NCBI GenBank assembly: GCA_037176885.1
Contig: JAWWNJ010000210.1
Span: 186,001 to 250,000, forward strand
Direction: 5' to 3'
Length of the DNA stretch: 64,000 nucleotides
Source: Favolaschia claudopus
Taxonomy: Eukaryota > Basidiomycota > Agaricomycetes > Agaricales > Mycenaceae
Positions within the stretch are counted from its first letter, which is position 1; every line of letters begins with the position of its first letter. Position numbers and translations under genes: made by a program. A model generated the notes under the pieces. That model saw only the letters and a program-made list of their open reading frames with translations. It was not told where the DNA came from and did not search any database. This document shows positions 33,090-44,205 of this stretch, piece by piece.

Positions 33090-34295
33090 GCCGCGAAGCT
33101 AACGGCTCCCTCGTGTCTGTAGCAGAATACTTAGCCCTTCACTTACGGCCGAAGGTCCGCCTGGTGTGAAAACCATCGAGATTGACGCTTCCGAAGCTGA
33201 AGCAAGACGGTGCTCTGCCTCTTATTCAAGTTGCTGAGGCGCCTCTAACCCGACCCTCTTCGTCGACAGCGTAGAGGCTTAGCTCTAGGTCGATTACTTG
33301 AAGCTGATGTCAACAGCGAGCCTGAGTTCGGAACTGCAAAACAAGAGAGCTTTGGACTCGTGTTGCCACACGGTGGGTTTGTCTGGATGGTTAATTCCTC
33401 GAACAAATCAGTGTTGTTTCCTGAATGACTTACCATCGAAGGTTACACAGGGTTTCATAATGTCTTCACTAGAGATCAGCGTATGGGAACGTCGGAGGTG
33501 TGTACACTTTCGACTGTCTACGGACTGAATCAACCAGTGCATTTGCTTCGATGTATGTATTGAGCTACTCGCAAATTACCTCCATATGCGGCAGTTCGGT
33601 CTTGGAGTGCCCAGGACCCTGGTCAACCAACTACAATTCACACAATTTTATTTCCGTTTCCTTCTCTTTCGTGTGCTACCTATATTCTTGTCGCTTCAGA
33701 TGCCATCAACACCGAGTATGCCTTCCTCGAGGCTTTTTTTTTTTGGATCGTTGACCACACTAATCAGTACCAGCATTCTGCAACCGGTTTGATTTGGCTA
33801 CTCATTCTAGGTGACTTCGGCACCTGAAACTTTTTCTTTGTTCCTTTCATTGCCATACACAGACACATTCAAAGCCAGGTAATCATCTGTAGTTGGCAAA
33901 TTGCCAGATTTCGGAGTGTGTCGCTGACAAGACCTTCAAAGACTTGTCATTTGTCACCATCAAGAAAGCTCGCCCCGAAACTATATTTGCCGTTGTTCGC
34001 TACTCATTTTCTCTGACAGTAACACAGAGCCTTCTCTTAGTAACGGAGAGCTTTGACAAGGTGAATTTGCAATGTCTCTCTCCTTGATCAGAAACTCTTG
34101 AACCGGGCGAGGATTGAACATGGAAAGGTTTGGAAATCACAGAGAATGAGTACTCTAGTGTGCACAAACATCGACAGTATGGGTAGGCATCAAGAGAGAC
34201 TCAAGCGCCGTTTCCGAAGCCGGTTCCCAGTCGATCCGAGTACGAATTTCAGACACCGGGTCGTCAAACGAAATTTGCCACACGACAACGATTGA
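33090..34295 (+). pseudogene. Decayed gene of unknown family
   Basis: Coding-like islands in changing frames: LPKLKQDGALPLIQVAEAPL (about 33190), RLLEADVNSEPEFGTAKQES with FGLVLPHGGFVWMVN (33290-33410), DAINTEYAFLEAFFFWIVDH (33698, after a TTCAG acceptor-like site) and RIEHGKVWKSQRM (34100). The poly-T run inside the third island would give a Phe run. They read as one broken gene; I do not recognise it. Confidence 0.3.
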
Positions 34296-34514
34296 TCAGT
34301 GATGTCCAAGCATTTGGAAACCGTGACCGCGATCAGGTGGGATCATAAACTAAACTAGGTTCCCTCCGCGTCGATGGCGCGCAATAAAAATTTTCTCCAG
34401 GTAATTACTGCTTTCATTGCCTAACTATATATATGAGATTGGGACTGAAAGGAATTGCTCCATGACAGAGGCGCAACACAAGTTAACAAACCAAAACACT
34501 GATTCTTTGTTCGA

Positions 34515-34665
34515 GAAAAAAAAAAATTGAAGGTTCCAAGTCAAGTTCTACGGGATGCCTAGGCTAGCTATATATGTATATAACCACTCTGTACGACGAA
34601 ACGTAGCATTGATTCATTGAAAAAAAAAAATTGTTTGGTCCAAGGCAGCTTCTGGGAATCCCTGT
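34515..34665. repeat. Two related A-tract blocks
   Basis: (A)11-TTGAAGGTTCCAAG near 34519 and (A)11-TTGTTTGGTCCAAG near 34620 are followed by similar words (AAGTTCTACGGGA / CAGCTTCTGGGAA), so a block of about 45 bases appears twice, 100 bases apart. Origin unknown. Confidence 0.45.
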
Positions 34666-34899
34666 GAGCGGTCTGAGCTACTTTGTGCCCCGGAAAATGG
34701 TTAACCAGTCCGCGAAACATAGGGTTCAGATCGCCATCAGCGGCATTAGAATTGATCATGATGACATCAGATGAGCCTCTCTCCTTGTCGTTTCCCACCA
34801 CCACCGACACAACCTATTCATTCAGGAAACCCAATAGGAAGAATCTGCACATTCTCCGGCTTACTTCAGCACTCAGAGCATCTAACACGTACTTCTAAC

Positions 34900-35490
34900 T
34901 TCGCCGACATCACGGTTAGTGAATCAAATATTCAATGGTCCACCTTCGAGTTACCGATGCATGGTGGTGGGCACCGACCGAGATCTTGATGGGAGTGATG
35001 ACTTTGGTGATGGGATCACCCCAGCCAAATCTGCAAGCGCAGGATGGTCGGGTGTCGTTGGCCAAACTCAGTCATGAAAATATTACAATCTATACACAAT
35101 AAATCTTGTATGAGCAGTTCTGAGATGTCAATGGACAGCTTTTTGAATTTTCCTTCTTCAGTCAGGATTTTACTGTTTAGTTAGTATGATTTGGACGCGA
35201 AAATCTCTAATCCGGCCGCATTGAATTGAAGATTGGGACCAAAAACACGCCGGCTTGAAGTGCCGTCGCGTAAAAAAGGCCCGGTACGGTCAGGGTATAC
35301 CCGAAATCAAAATCCTCACCAAATGCCTAATTAGGAGTGTGACTCGACGCGCCGTCACGCGTCTCGTCCTATCATTCGCGCTCGTCGCGCCGCCCAAGCC
35401 TGCAAAACACTCAGCGCACACTTTGTGAAGGTAAGAAAACATTTATTAGATACTAGTCTACAACTCTAACATAGCTGTGGCTCAAGTTCT
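34900..35490. other. No recognisable gene
   Basis: Short open frames only. A possible exon (CDSTRRHASRPIIRARRAAQ, 35338-35430) with a GTAAGA donor could precede the coiled-coil ORF at 35491, but the join is not established. Confidence 0.3.
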
Positions 35491-36021
35491 GTGATGCCGA
35501 CCCAACCACGGCGAGGAATGTCTCGCAAACAACGTCAGCACCTTCGTCGTGCCACAGACGCGAGTTCCTCCGCGCGAAAAGAAAATCGACCACCTCCGGA
35601 TGCAACCACACACGCCGAACGTAGGGCTAAGGCAGCTGAGGCGGAATCCACGAAGCTCAAGCGCGAACAAGAGCAGCTAAAAAAGGACAAAAGAAATGCA
35701 TCACGACGAGAACGACGACAGAAGAAGAAGATTGCAGACCTTGAAGGCAAAGTCAAGGAAGCCCAGGAGGAGCTGAAGGCTGCCGTTGCTCAATCCGAGG
35801 CCAAGGTTCACAAAATCTTGAAGAAAAGACGTGATGATGAGATGGGATGGCAGCGGCGGCAGGATGCGGAGTACTGTCGGGTGTGGACTAACAGCGAGCT
35901 AAAGGCTAAAACAGATGCTTTGAGTCAGCTTCGAGCAGTTTTGAAGCACGATGGATCTGAGTCTTCGGAAAAGCGCTATAAGACACGTAGCAAGACCGCT
36001 CAGTACCCACCCAGTTCTTGA
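35491..36021 (+). CDS. Coiled-coil hypothetical protein, 176 aa
   Basis: Complete frame. Basic N-terminus (PRRGMSRKQRQHLRRA), then a long charged helix from about residue 40 to 150 rich in E, K, A and Q (LKREQEQLKKDKRNASRRER, DLEGKVKEAQEELKAAVAQS) that should form a coiled coil, and a short Ser-rich tail. Codon use and length favour a real gene. The sort of N-terminal module seen on larger agaricomycete proteins, so it may be a truncated gene. No function assigned. Confidence 0.45.
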   Translation: MMPTQPRRGMSRKQRQHLRRATDASSSARKENRPPPDATTHAERRAKAAEAESTKLKREQEQLKKDKRNASRRERRQKKKIADLEGKVKEAQEELKAAVAQSEAKVHKILKKRRDDEMGWQRRQDAEYCRVWTNSELKAKTDALSQLRAVLKHDGSESSEKRYKTRSKTAQYPPSS

Positions 36022-37146
36022 TAGCGAAAGTTAGCTACTGATTTGTTGCCTCCATAGTTATACACGTTCTGGCAACCCGCTTTTCTACTTCTCTGAGTCG
36101 CAATTTACAGTAGTTGCCTCGATTATTTTTTGCACAGTATATCGCCCATAATCCTTTAACCTCGTCACTTCACTTAGTCTTCAAATTTCAACGAGCTACC
36201 TGTTGAAACATAGCTAGAAATCTTCGGTACTGGTGATGCGGAGAGTATCTGGCATATAAAAAACTGAGCTCAATACTTGAATCAAGTGGACTCAGTGGAG
36301 CCTAGTACACACCTCGCAGTATAGATTATGTATCGAGGTTCAGCGGCGAAAGGCTAGTAGAATCCAGTCGAGTTAAATCGAAGAGACTCAAAAGCGGATC
36401 ACACAGTTGAACTCAGCCCAAAATGATCATCCCAGAAATCGACGTTGAGCAAAGTGGGGCCAGTCATGATCTGCAGAGGTTTAAACTGAAAACGTACTCA
36501 ACGGCAATGAGCACAGCTCCAACGAAATCGACTCTAGAGTGGAATTGCGCAAAGTCTCTAAATAGAAACAAGCTTAAGCCAATCTTTGATAATGGAGCTT
36601 GAAGTTCGACGATCTAAGAGAGGGATGCTCAGGAAAATTCAAACTCACTGATACGCGCGGGGTGGAACAGTCCTGGATTGAAAAATCAAGGCCTGAGATT
36701 ATGGGAGTTGGATGGATAAACATACCTCAGTTGATGCTGAAGGTTCGCGGGAAATCGATAATTCTAAACAGTCGAATTCACAAGACGAACTTGTTTGGAG
36801 TAGCGAAACTGAGCTAAATGAGATTAATGACTGACCTCAACGTGAACCGGCCCTCGGCGGGTACATAAAAATCGGATTTTTCACTTTCTAACCTCGATGC
36901 TGAGTACAGAACAAAGCAGCTCGCAGGACTGCTGGAAACCGGATTCCGAGAATTAAAGCCATGTAAAATGAATTGAACCCCACCCTGTGCTAGTACATGG
37001 ATGACGTTTCTCCGTCATGCCTCCTGAATGTCAGGTCCAAACGTGCCCGTCGGAATCTTTCTCATAAAATAATCAGCTGCAGCACTGACTTTGAAGAATG
37101 AGTAATGTGTAACACGGCAACACGGCCTATACGCGCAGCCTACACT
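36022..37146. other. Gene-poor, repeat-like
   Basis: No recognisable gene. Words such as ACTCAG, GAGCT and AAACTGA(G) recur irregularly from 36260 to 36840, suggesting an old element. Nothing firmer can be said. Confidence 0.35.
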
Positions 37147-37680
37147 TTATACGTAGATGAGCACACAATTAATCGGTGTTAAAGTCAAAGCAGACCATAA
37201 ACCAAGCATGCGCACGCTACAGTTGAGAGGCAGCTCTGAGTCTTCCGGCAGTAAGGAAGCAGAGCCACCGCACAATCGCCGTGATCCCGACTGAGAGAAG
37301 GGTGCCTGAAAAGCGACAAATATCGTATGTGAAGACAATAAGCAACCACGCAACCGTCGCAGGAGCGCTGGCGTAGGCTCGGTAACAGTGAGCTTTTTTG
37401 GCTGTGATGTCATTATGAATGTTCGAACGTACTCTGAATTGAAGACTTGAGCGTAGTGCAATGCGGCATTCATCGGTTTCGAGTTCAGTTCTAACAATTC
37501 GACCGTTGGCCGACAAAGTCGAAGAGACATGACATGACTTGCCTTCCGTCGATTATTTCCAACGTGGCATAGCGAAAGTTGAATCCGTTTACGGTTTGCC
37601 GGGCCATTGGGAAGTGGTTGTGATTCAAAGAGTTTAGGGAAGGCAGTCATCGAGCCGCCGCCGCCGCCGCAAAATTCCAA
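37147..37680 (-). CDS. Possible hypothetical ORF, 177 aa
   Basis: ATG-to-stop frame with a GGCGGC-repeat-derived Gly run at the start. An overlapping minus frame (37217-37516) contains a hydrophobic TVAWLLIVFTYDICRFSGTL stretch that could be a membrane segment. Neither has recognisable motifs. Only one, if any, is expressed. Confidence 0.2.
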   Translation of the reverse strand: MEFCGGGGGSMTAFPKLFESQPLPNGPANRKRIQLSLCHVGNNRRKASHVMSLRLCRPTVELLELNSKPMNAALHYAQVFNSEYVRTFIMTSQPKKLTVTEPTPALLRRLRGCLLSSHTIFVAFQAPFSQSGSRRLCGGSASLLPEDSELPLNCSVRMLGLWSALTLTPINCVLIYV

Positions 37681-38165
37681 AAACTAGAGGTATCCGGTCA
37701 ATGAAAGGACAGATAGACAGATGAAAGACACCGGTTCTGAAGATGCTGTTTTTGTTCCTCTGTGCGAATGATGCAAAGCGGCTAACGCGAAAGCATGCCG
37801 ACTGTATTATCCCAATTTTGATATGGCCAATTTGTGGGCGGAGATCCTCGTGCCTGACACGCTCTTTACAACGCTTTCTCGCAAGCAGTCACAAATCTTC
37901 GAGTTGCAATGGGTATTTACTTTCAATGTTGACGAGTCACGTATTGGACAGTAGCAGAATTTTGATAATGTAGCCCTGTTTTCACGTCGGAATTTCAGCA
38001 TTGAGAGCGGAAGCAGGCAGGAGGAGGTGGGTCAGCGCCGTACAGGCAAGAGCGGGGGCAGGCTCTGGCATTGACATCAAAGTTCTTGAGAGTTCTTTGA
38101 GAGTTCTTAAGATTGCCAGCCTCCAGGGCAAGTAGAAGCAAAGATAGTAGCAGTAATAGATCTAT

Positions 38166-39307
38166 ATTACAATCGAGGGTTGGCTCTGGACAAACGTCAA
38201 TCAAGTGGTTCCGGGAACGCCCGAAAGCGCCACTCACGTCATCAGTCCGCAGCCAAACAACTTACGACAACTTTGTTGCTGCCTCTCCCGTCGACCGGAC
38301 ACCGCTCCACACCCAATGATGTAGCTGTACCCGTAGCGTCGTCTCCAAAGACTCCAATGAACGTTCTTTCTTATCTTTCTGTGTGAACATTGAACATCTA
38401 ATCTCTTTTCCACCGTGAAATCGACATCCAATGATCCAAATGTGCGAGCACCGTTTCTCAATTACAGTGGGCTGGACTCATCGCGTGTACAGGAATTTAT
38501 TGGCACCTCCAACGACGCCTCAACGGAAACAACAACGACAGCGAGAGATCCAACCCGCTATACGCGAAACCAACCAAGCCAGCCCGCGCCGTAGGCGTGT
38601 ACCTGCTCAACGCGATGAGAATGTCCCGCCTGATACTTTCACCACCGCTGCCCCCAATGCCCGTTCTCTCAGTCAGCTCAGACGACATGCGAGAGCCCGA
38701 GAAAATCGTCCACACCCTCCAACGGAAAAGCCGAGCAATACCTTTCTGCGACCAGGTCCCCAAATAATATTTTCCCCGCCCACTGTGTCCCCGAGACACC
38801 GAGGTGGGAGAAGTATAAACTTATTCTCGGGAAGGGAAAGAGCCTCTCCGTGGATGGTTTTCTTACCGGTCTCAAGCTGAACGACGATTGTTCGGTGAAG
38901 TTTTTCATCATCGATTTCGACAGCACCAAAAGCGGAAGAGAGTCCAACCAAAATTGGTTCGTTTGTTTTCTCTGCCTTGGAATTAATCAAAACTAATATA
39001 TATATCTCAGCCAGCAACGGTACCCCCGCGCGTCTCAAGTACACAGGCTTCTTCGGCGACCAGGCGTCCAATGCTGCCTCTTATTTCACGGTGGAAAAGA
39101 GATTAGATGTTCAATGTTCACACAGAAAGATAAGAAAGAACGTTCATCGGAGACGACGCTACGGGTACAGCTACATCATTGGGTGTGGAGCGGTGTCCGA
39201 AGTTGTCGTAAGTTGTTTGGCTGCGGCCTGATGACGTGAGTGGGGCCTTCGGGTGTTCCCGGAACCACTTGATTGACGTTTGCCCAGAGTCAACCCTCGA
39301 TTGTAAT
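38166..39307. mobile_element. Long inverted-repeat element carrying a gene fragment
   Basis: The arm 38166-38421 is repeated inverted at 39083-39307 with roughly 90% identity by eye, starting at ATTACAATCGAGGGTTG and ending at the TTTTCCACCGTGAAAT / ATTTCACGGTGGAAAA pair. The right arm lacks two or three short segments of the left. The 660 bases between the arms carry a plus-strand coding fragment (38431-39080). No target duplication was identified. It could be a foldback or MITE-like element that captured host sequence. Confidence 0.75.
38431..39080 (+). pseudogene. Captured gene fragment between inverted arms
   Basis: An open frame with Arg/Pro/Gln-rich text (TPQRKQQRQREIQPAIRETN; NVPPDTFTTAAPNARSLSQL) up to about 38830, then in another frame GKSLSVDGFLTGLKLNDDCS and KFFIIDFDSTKSGRESN, then an intron-like GTTCGT...ATATCTCAG followed by NGTPARLKYTGFFGDQASNA. 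One frame change near 38830. The family is unknown to me. It reads like the start of a real gene cut off by the right arm. Confidence 0.4.
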
Positions 39308-39343
39308 CTAGATAATAAAGTTCCATTTTTATGGCGTATGATG

Positions 39344-39937
39344 CTACTCTAAACATGAGATTTCTATCATTGATTGTATATAGGTGGGAGTGGTTTTCGT
39401 GGGTTTAGTGAGAGTAATCCCGGGGGTGAGGGCGAGCAGGAAAATTGAATATAGATGAGGGTGGGAAGGCAAGAGGAGGGAGCAGGGATTGGCATTGGGA
39501 GAGTTATTCCGCACGGAAGAACGGCCCCGATGCATGGTGCTCGGCTGCGATGCGACGAAGAATCGACTGACGGACGGGACATGCAGGATCAGTGGATCGG
39601 TGCTGCCCGCCGCATCCCGGAGGGCGCATTTGAGAACGATATGGGAGCATCCAGTGGAGTTGGTACGGCAGGGAGTCTTACGGGGGCAGTGGCAGTTGGA
39701 AGTGGGGTGGTCGGAGGCGCAGGTGCCGCAAACAGCAGAGCGTTTACACTGCGCAGCAATGTGTCCGAACCGGTAGCAGTTGAAGCATTGGAGGGACTGC
39801 GGGCAGTATTTCTCGGTGCGATGAAGGTGACCATGGAGGGCGAGCTTATTCACTGAGGAAGTAGAACCCCCTGACTTTCCCATAGCTGGACCATGAAATC
39901 CACGATTCACTGAATTTTGCAGTGAAATTATGTTCAT
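39344..39937 (-). pseudogene. LINE ORF1 (gag-like) fragment with zinc knuckles
   Basis: Contains CFNCYRFGHIAAQC (C-x2-C-x4-H-x4-C) followed by a second knuckle CGTCASDHPTSNC, as in ORF1 proteins of fungal non-LTR retrotransposons. The upstream RNA-binding part and any ORF2 are missing, and the start is formed by unrelated repeat sequence. Related by motif to the longer ORF1 at 61960-62913. Confidence 0.65.
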
Positions 39938-41005
39938 GGGGTTCCAGATTCACATGGCCCAGTCACAGAGTTGGTAGAGGGTCCCTTGAAGTACATGAAT
40001 TTCATATTGGGATGCAATGAATCAAAGTTGGGGGTTTTATGCCATTGAACCCGTGTATGAACTCCATGAAATTCACTTGAAGAGTACGTGAGGTAATTTG
40101 TGTCAAAATTGTAGAAATAGTTGATTTCCAGCCGGGGATGCACATCTTGAGATTCACTGTCGAATTCCACGATCTTCATGGGGCTCGCATGGCACGGACA
40201 CCACATGCACGGTGTCAGAACAAGCCACTGAGGAAGTAGAACCCCCTGAATTTCCCATAGCCGGACCATGAATTCCACAATTCATGGGAACATCTGGTGA
40301 ATTCAAATTCAGGGGGTTGTAACTTCACGTAGCTCATTCACATAATTACAGTATGTTAGGCCAATACGAACTATGTGAATTTCGCTTGAAAATTGAATGA
40401 ATGCAGTTGTGTGAAAACTGCTCAAAAAATTCATTCCTGGCTTCCAGGCGAGTCTTTGAAATTCACCCATGCACCTCGTGGAATTCATGGAGTTCAAGTT
40501 GCCCGGAACACGGTACATGGTTCTGGTCACCAGTACTGGTTGTGTTCCTAATGCAGTAACATAGTCAATTTGGATAGTTTAAGCAATGTAGCTTAATAGT
40601 TGTTAGTGAAGACTTGTAAATCTGCAGTATTAGTACCTCAGTACAGATGAAGTGCAACCAATACTTGTAGGTTTGATAGTGGGCAAAGCGAGGAGTGAGT
40701 ATTAGATTTTTCATGCAGTTTCCATTGTGTTTTCACATACTTTTCAAGTGAATTCCCGGAGCATTGGAAGGGAATCCAACACAGTGAAAAAAGTTTTCAT
40801 TGGAATATGTGGTGGATATCATTCTAAAACCATGTGAATTAACACCATGGAATGTCCCATTCACATAGTTGGACCCAGTGAAAATATCTCCGTGAAATTC
40901 ACAACTTCATAGTGAAATTCACAAAGTTTTTCAGTGAATTTCCCATTAAAACCTTGTGAACCGACTATGGGAAAGTCAGGGGGTTCGGAAACCACAGTGA
41001 GCAGC
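39853..41005. mobile_element. Repeat block built on GAATTCAC-like words, with terminal inverted repeats
   Basis: CACTGAGGAAGTAGAACCCC plus CTGACTTTCCCATAG begins near 39853. A second, near-identical start lies at 40227. The inverted counterpart CTATGGGAAAGTCAGGGGG ends near 41000. An inner inverted match (TTCAGGGGGTTGTAACTTCA) is at about 40310, so a ~100-base unit or a nested copy is present. The interior is packed with words like GTGAATTC, CCATGAA and AATTCACA in both orientations. Non-coding. Confidence 0.6.
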
Positions 41006-41329
41006 GTGCCAGGCTCGACCGGCGCCGGAAAGTAATGCCTGAGTGCCTTCACACGGATTTTCGCCTGTTTTCGGCCCAAAATGGGGTAAAAAAACGAAAA
41101 TTTTCGCAAGTCACACCGGTCCGGGCTTCCATACGAAAGGTCAGGTTCGTATGAAATGTCACACCTCAAATCGGCTTACGAATTGAACAAAATACTACAG
41201 TATGTCTGACTCTAAGTTTGAATCCTAGTTAAATCCGCAGTCTGACCTCTGTTGGGGGGAAGGTAGTCTCTCGTAGACAGACGCTCTATATATACCAGCT
41301 CGGTGCCCTCGCTATATAGAGTCTGTTGG

Positions 41330-41790
41330 TTACCGCGCCCCTGCGACCGCGTTAGGTTCTTATTAGCTAATATTATATAAGCAGATTTCACGGCGCGTAT
41401 ATCTCAACGAAAGCTAATTCTTTCCCATCACAACTTTGAAGCAGGGTCAATGGATTCAATCAAACTACAGTCCTGTCTACTCAGATTCTCTAAAATCAGA
41501 CGGTGCGCTACAGAAAATGTTGTCGCGTCTTCATCACGTGAGACTCGGGAGTTTCGGCCGAGATGCCCAAAATGCATTCAACTTGAGCTCAAACCACTGT
41601 GAAAATTCGGGAGACAAAGCAAAGATGCTCAGACCATCGTATTGAGTGTCTGAAAGCTCGAGTTAGCATCATAACAGAGCAGTGGGAGGGAGAAATGAGG
41701 TATCGGCAATGTCCGGCTTATATAAGATTAGCTAATAAGAAGCTGACGCGGTTTGAGGGGCGCGGTAAACATAAGACTAGGGGGAAGGTA
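41330..41790. repeat. Palindromic repeat with TATA-bearing arms (TRIM-like?)
   Basis: TTACCGCGCCCCTG...GCGT-AGGTTCTTATTAGC then TTATATAAGC at 41331-41391 recurs inverted at about 41690-41775, and a third copy in direct orientation lies at 56450-56530. Each arm contains a TATATAAG box about 40 bases from its GC-rich end, which looks like an LTR or promoter module. The 300 bases between the arms have no recognised gene. Confidence 0.6.
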
Positions 41791-41799
41791 CACAGAGGA

Positions 41800-43779
41800 T
41801 ACAGTGGATGACTAAGTCCTGGTGCTGGTCTAGCATATCTGAGAGGGAGGGCCGAGTCATACTTTCCTCACACTAAACAGTGTATTCCAAAGCTTACATG
41901 GCGTGTCGCGTCGCGTCTATGATCGCGGATATATCACGTGTACTGTGTATGTAAGCTTATGTAATCCGCCAAATGTTGGAAGGATTTTTCGCAAGATGGG
42001 CCCAAACACGTCGAAAATGAGTTTGGAAGCTTTTTAGAATGGGTCGCCTTTTTTGGAAAGATCACCTTATAACTTTTCAACAAGGAATTATTGGCTGAAT
42101 CCGTTCCATCAAATCGTAGATAGACCTCTTAGCTACAGTTTGGTGGTCTTAGAATTATCAATATGTTGTTGTGCCCACAGTTATAAGGACTTTGTTGACA
42201 TGATGTTTCGGCTTACATAACCACGTGCCGGATCCGGGTGACGTCTATCTTACGCGAATGTGACGCGTCACTGAGTTACTGAGTTGATGGGGATTCTTGG
42301 ACGCGTCACGCGTCATTTCTGTCCCGTTCTCCCTACAACTTGCGGGGTTTGTAGGAAGGAGGTAGACGCGTAGATTTGTGTTTTTACTTCGTCCAAAACG
42401 GCCGCTTGGTTGGCAAGAAAATTCTCATGCTTCGGGGAAGCTGGCGGAAATTGGGTTCGCTAAATTCGTGTATTATACTACAAAATCTATACCATTCGAT
42501 TCTCCTTTCAAAAAGACGCATTCTCAATATGTTTTTATGGCCGTCCGTCCAGAAATGAGCTCAGACAAAAGGATATGGTGCTGCATACCAACAAAGGGTG
42601 ATTTATTACGTAGTCTCAACATTTCTGCAAACAGCAATAATTTACGCCATGCTCCAAGAGGTGTGCGAAATCCCGCCAGGTTTATACAGGTTCATAAATT
42701 ATTGGGGCTACCTCTAGGATGTTCTCTACGTTGCCGATGTACATACTTCCTGCATCCAATGCAATCCCTGCTCCCACTCCCATTAATCCTGGCGGAGTCA
42801 TTGCTCGCGCGATACTTCATTTTCAGCTTCGCTTCCGAGCTCTTCGTCTCCCAGTTCCGTCGATTTTATCACCGACATCGACGACTCGGCTAGGGAGTCA
42901 TCGAGCATTTCATGGCGAGGGAGTTGGTGAGGAAGACGAACCCGATAACGATGAGCTTGACGGCGAGGGTCAGCCTAAGCGCTTCCATAAGCGGAAGCTG
43001 CAAGAGGTGGAAGATCGTGGGATAACATATGTAAGAGACCCTCCCCCCCCCCAGTGTCCGAGGGTATCTTTGGAAGGCACCGAACTTTCCTAAGGTAGGC
43101 CTCATTAAGCTCAGGCCACAAAACATTAGGGTAAAAAGTGGGACCTAGAAACGCTGTAGGATGATATCGCGTCGAAATGCTGTGCTCACCATATCGCTGG
43201 GACTGACCATAGGCCCTATGTGTGAGGTTTGGTGTCCGTGAATTCTTTGCACCTTTCTATATCGCGTCGAAATGCTGTGCTCACTTATGTTTTGTGACTG
43301 TGCTTCATTCATGTTAATTTAGATCTATGAGAGGCGGACATAGTTCTGTGCGGGTGAGGAGAAAGCAGCCGGGGTATATAGTAACCGGCTGGCTCCTGGA
43401 AGGGATGCACGCGGGGGACCATTCGTCTGAGACCCTCGTGACACTGTGACTCGCCAAAATTTTCGTCGTTTTTGGGGCTTGTGACAAGTGGCAAAACGAA
43501 TTGAAGGAAATACTACAGTATGCAACACATATGTATTTACTTAATGGGTGGGGCGGCCGGTGGCCCGAGAGCCTCCAGTTTCTTACTTAAGCTGTGAACC
43601 TCTCTAATTTTTTTTTTTAAAAAAAAAGTTCCCAAGACCTCAAAATCGCAAACAGAGTAAGTTGATTTTTCAAACCTTCAGGATTTGGCGGGTGGCTGTG
43701 CAAACGTAATGCTTATGTAAGAGTGCCGAATTGGGGTGACGTCTATCTTATCTCTCTCTCTTTCTCCCTGGTGCTCACG
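41800..43779. other. Gene-poor region with small repeats
   Basis: A word set (TTATGTAA, GTGCCG, GGGTGACGTCTATCTTA) occurs at 42208-42253 and 43705-43750, flanking this stretch. A perfect 26-base direct repeat beginning ATATCGCGTCGAAATGCTGT lies near 43164 and 43259. Open frames at 42378-42893 and 42719-43093 carry an acidic block (GEEDEPDNDELDGEGQPKRF) that may be a gene remnant. CGCGTCACGCGTCA-type words cluster near 42300. Confidence 0.4.
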
Positions 43780-44131
43780 ATGGCAACAAAGCGCAGGCCA
43801 AAGCACGATGGCCCTGGGCGTCCTCCGAAAAAGCCTAAATCTTCCAAGTCTGCACCATCTTCAGAGCCTGCACCAGCTCCTAGTACTAAACTCACACTAA
43901 AACTGCGTTCCCGAAAAGCTTCCTCTACCCCCAGCAGCGGCGACATCACCATATCTGATGAAAGCTCTGGTACCAACGACGATGATCTTTCTCTTGTTCA
44001 AGCTGCTACTCAAGGACTTCTGGGTCTTGCTGCCGGAAATAGTAGGAAAGGTCGAGAACAGGAGGATGAAGATAGCGAAGCGAACGATGATGACTCCAGT
44101 GATGATGATGAGGAGGAGGAGGATGATTTTC
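43780..44131 (+). pseudogene. N-terminal exon of an acidic, AT-hook-like protein, truncated
   Basis: Good start context and CT-rich leader before the ATG. The exon begins with basic text containing GPGRPPKKPKSS (an AT-hook-like GRP core), then Ser/Pro, then LTLKLRSRKASSTP, DITISDESSGTNDDD and a long Asp/Glu run ending at a GTATGT donor (44132). The following exons are missing; the Copia element begins within about 70 bases. Presumably nuclear. Family not identified. Confidence 0.5.
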
Positions 44132-44205
44132 GTATGTCTCTTCTCCCTCCTTCCCAGTCATACTGTCTTATCTCAAGGAATTCCAGCTATTACCTTGAAA
44201 TTCAT

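Noticed and set aside
39853..41005. CACTA-type transposon because the ends start CACTG
   Set aside because: No transposase, no convincing target duplication, and the interior is simple word repeats.
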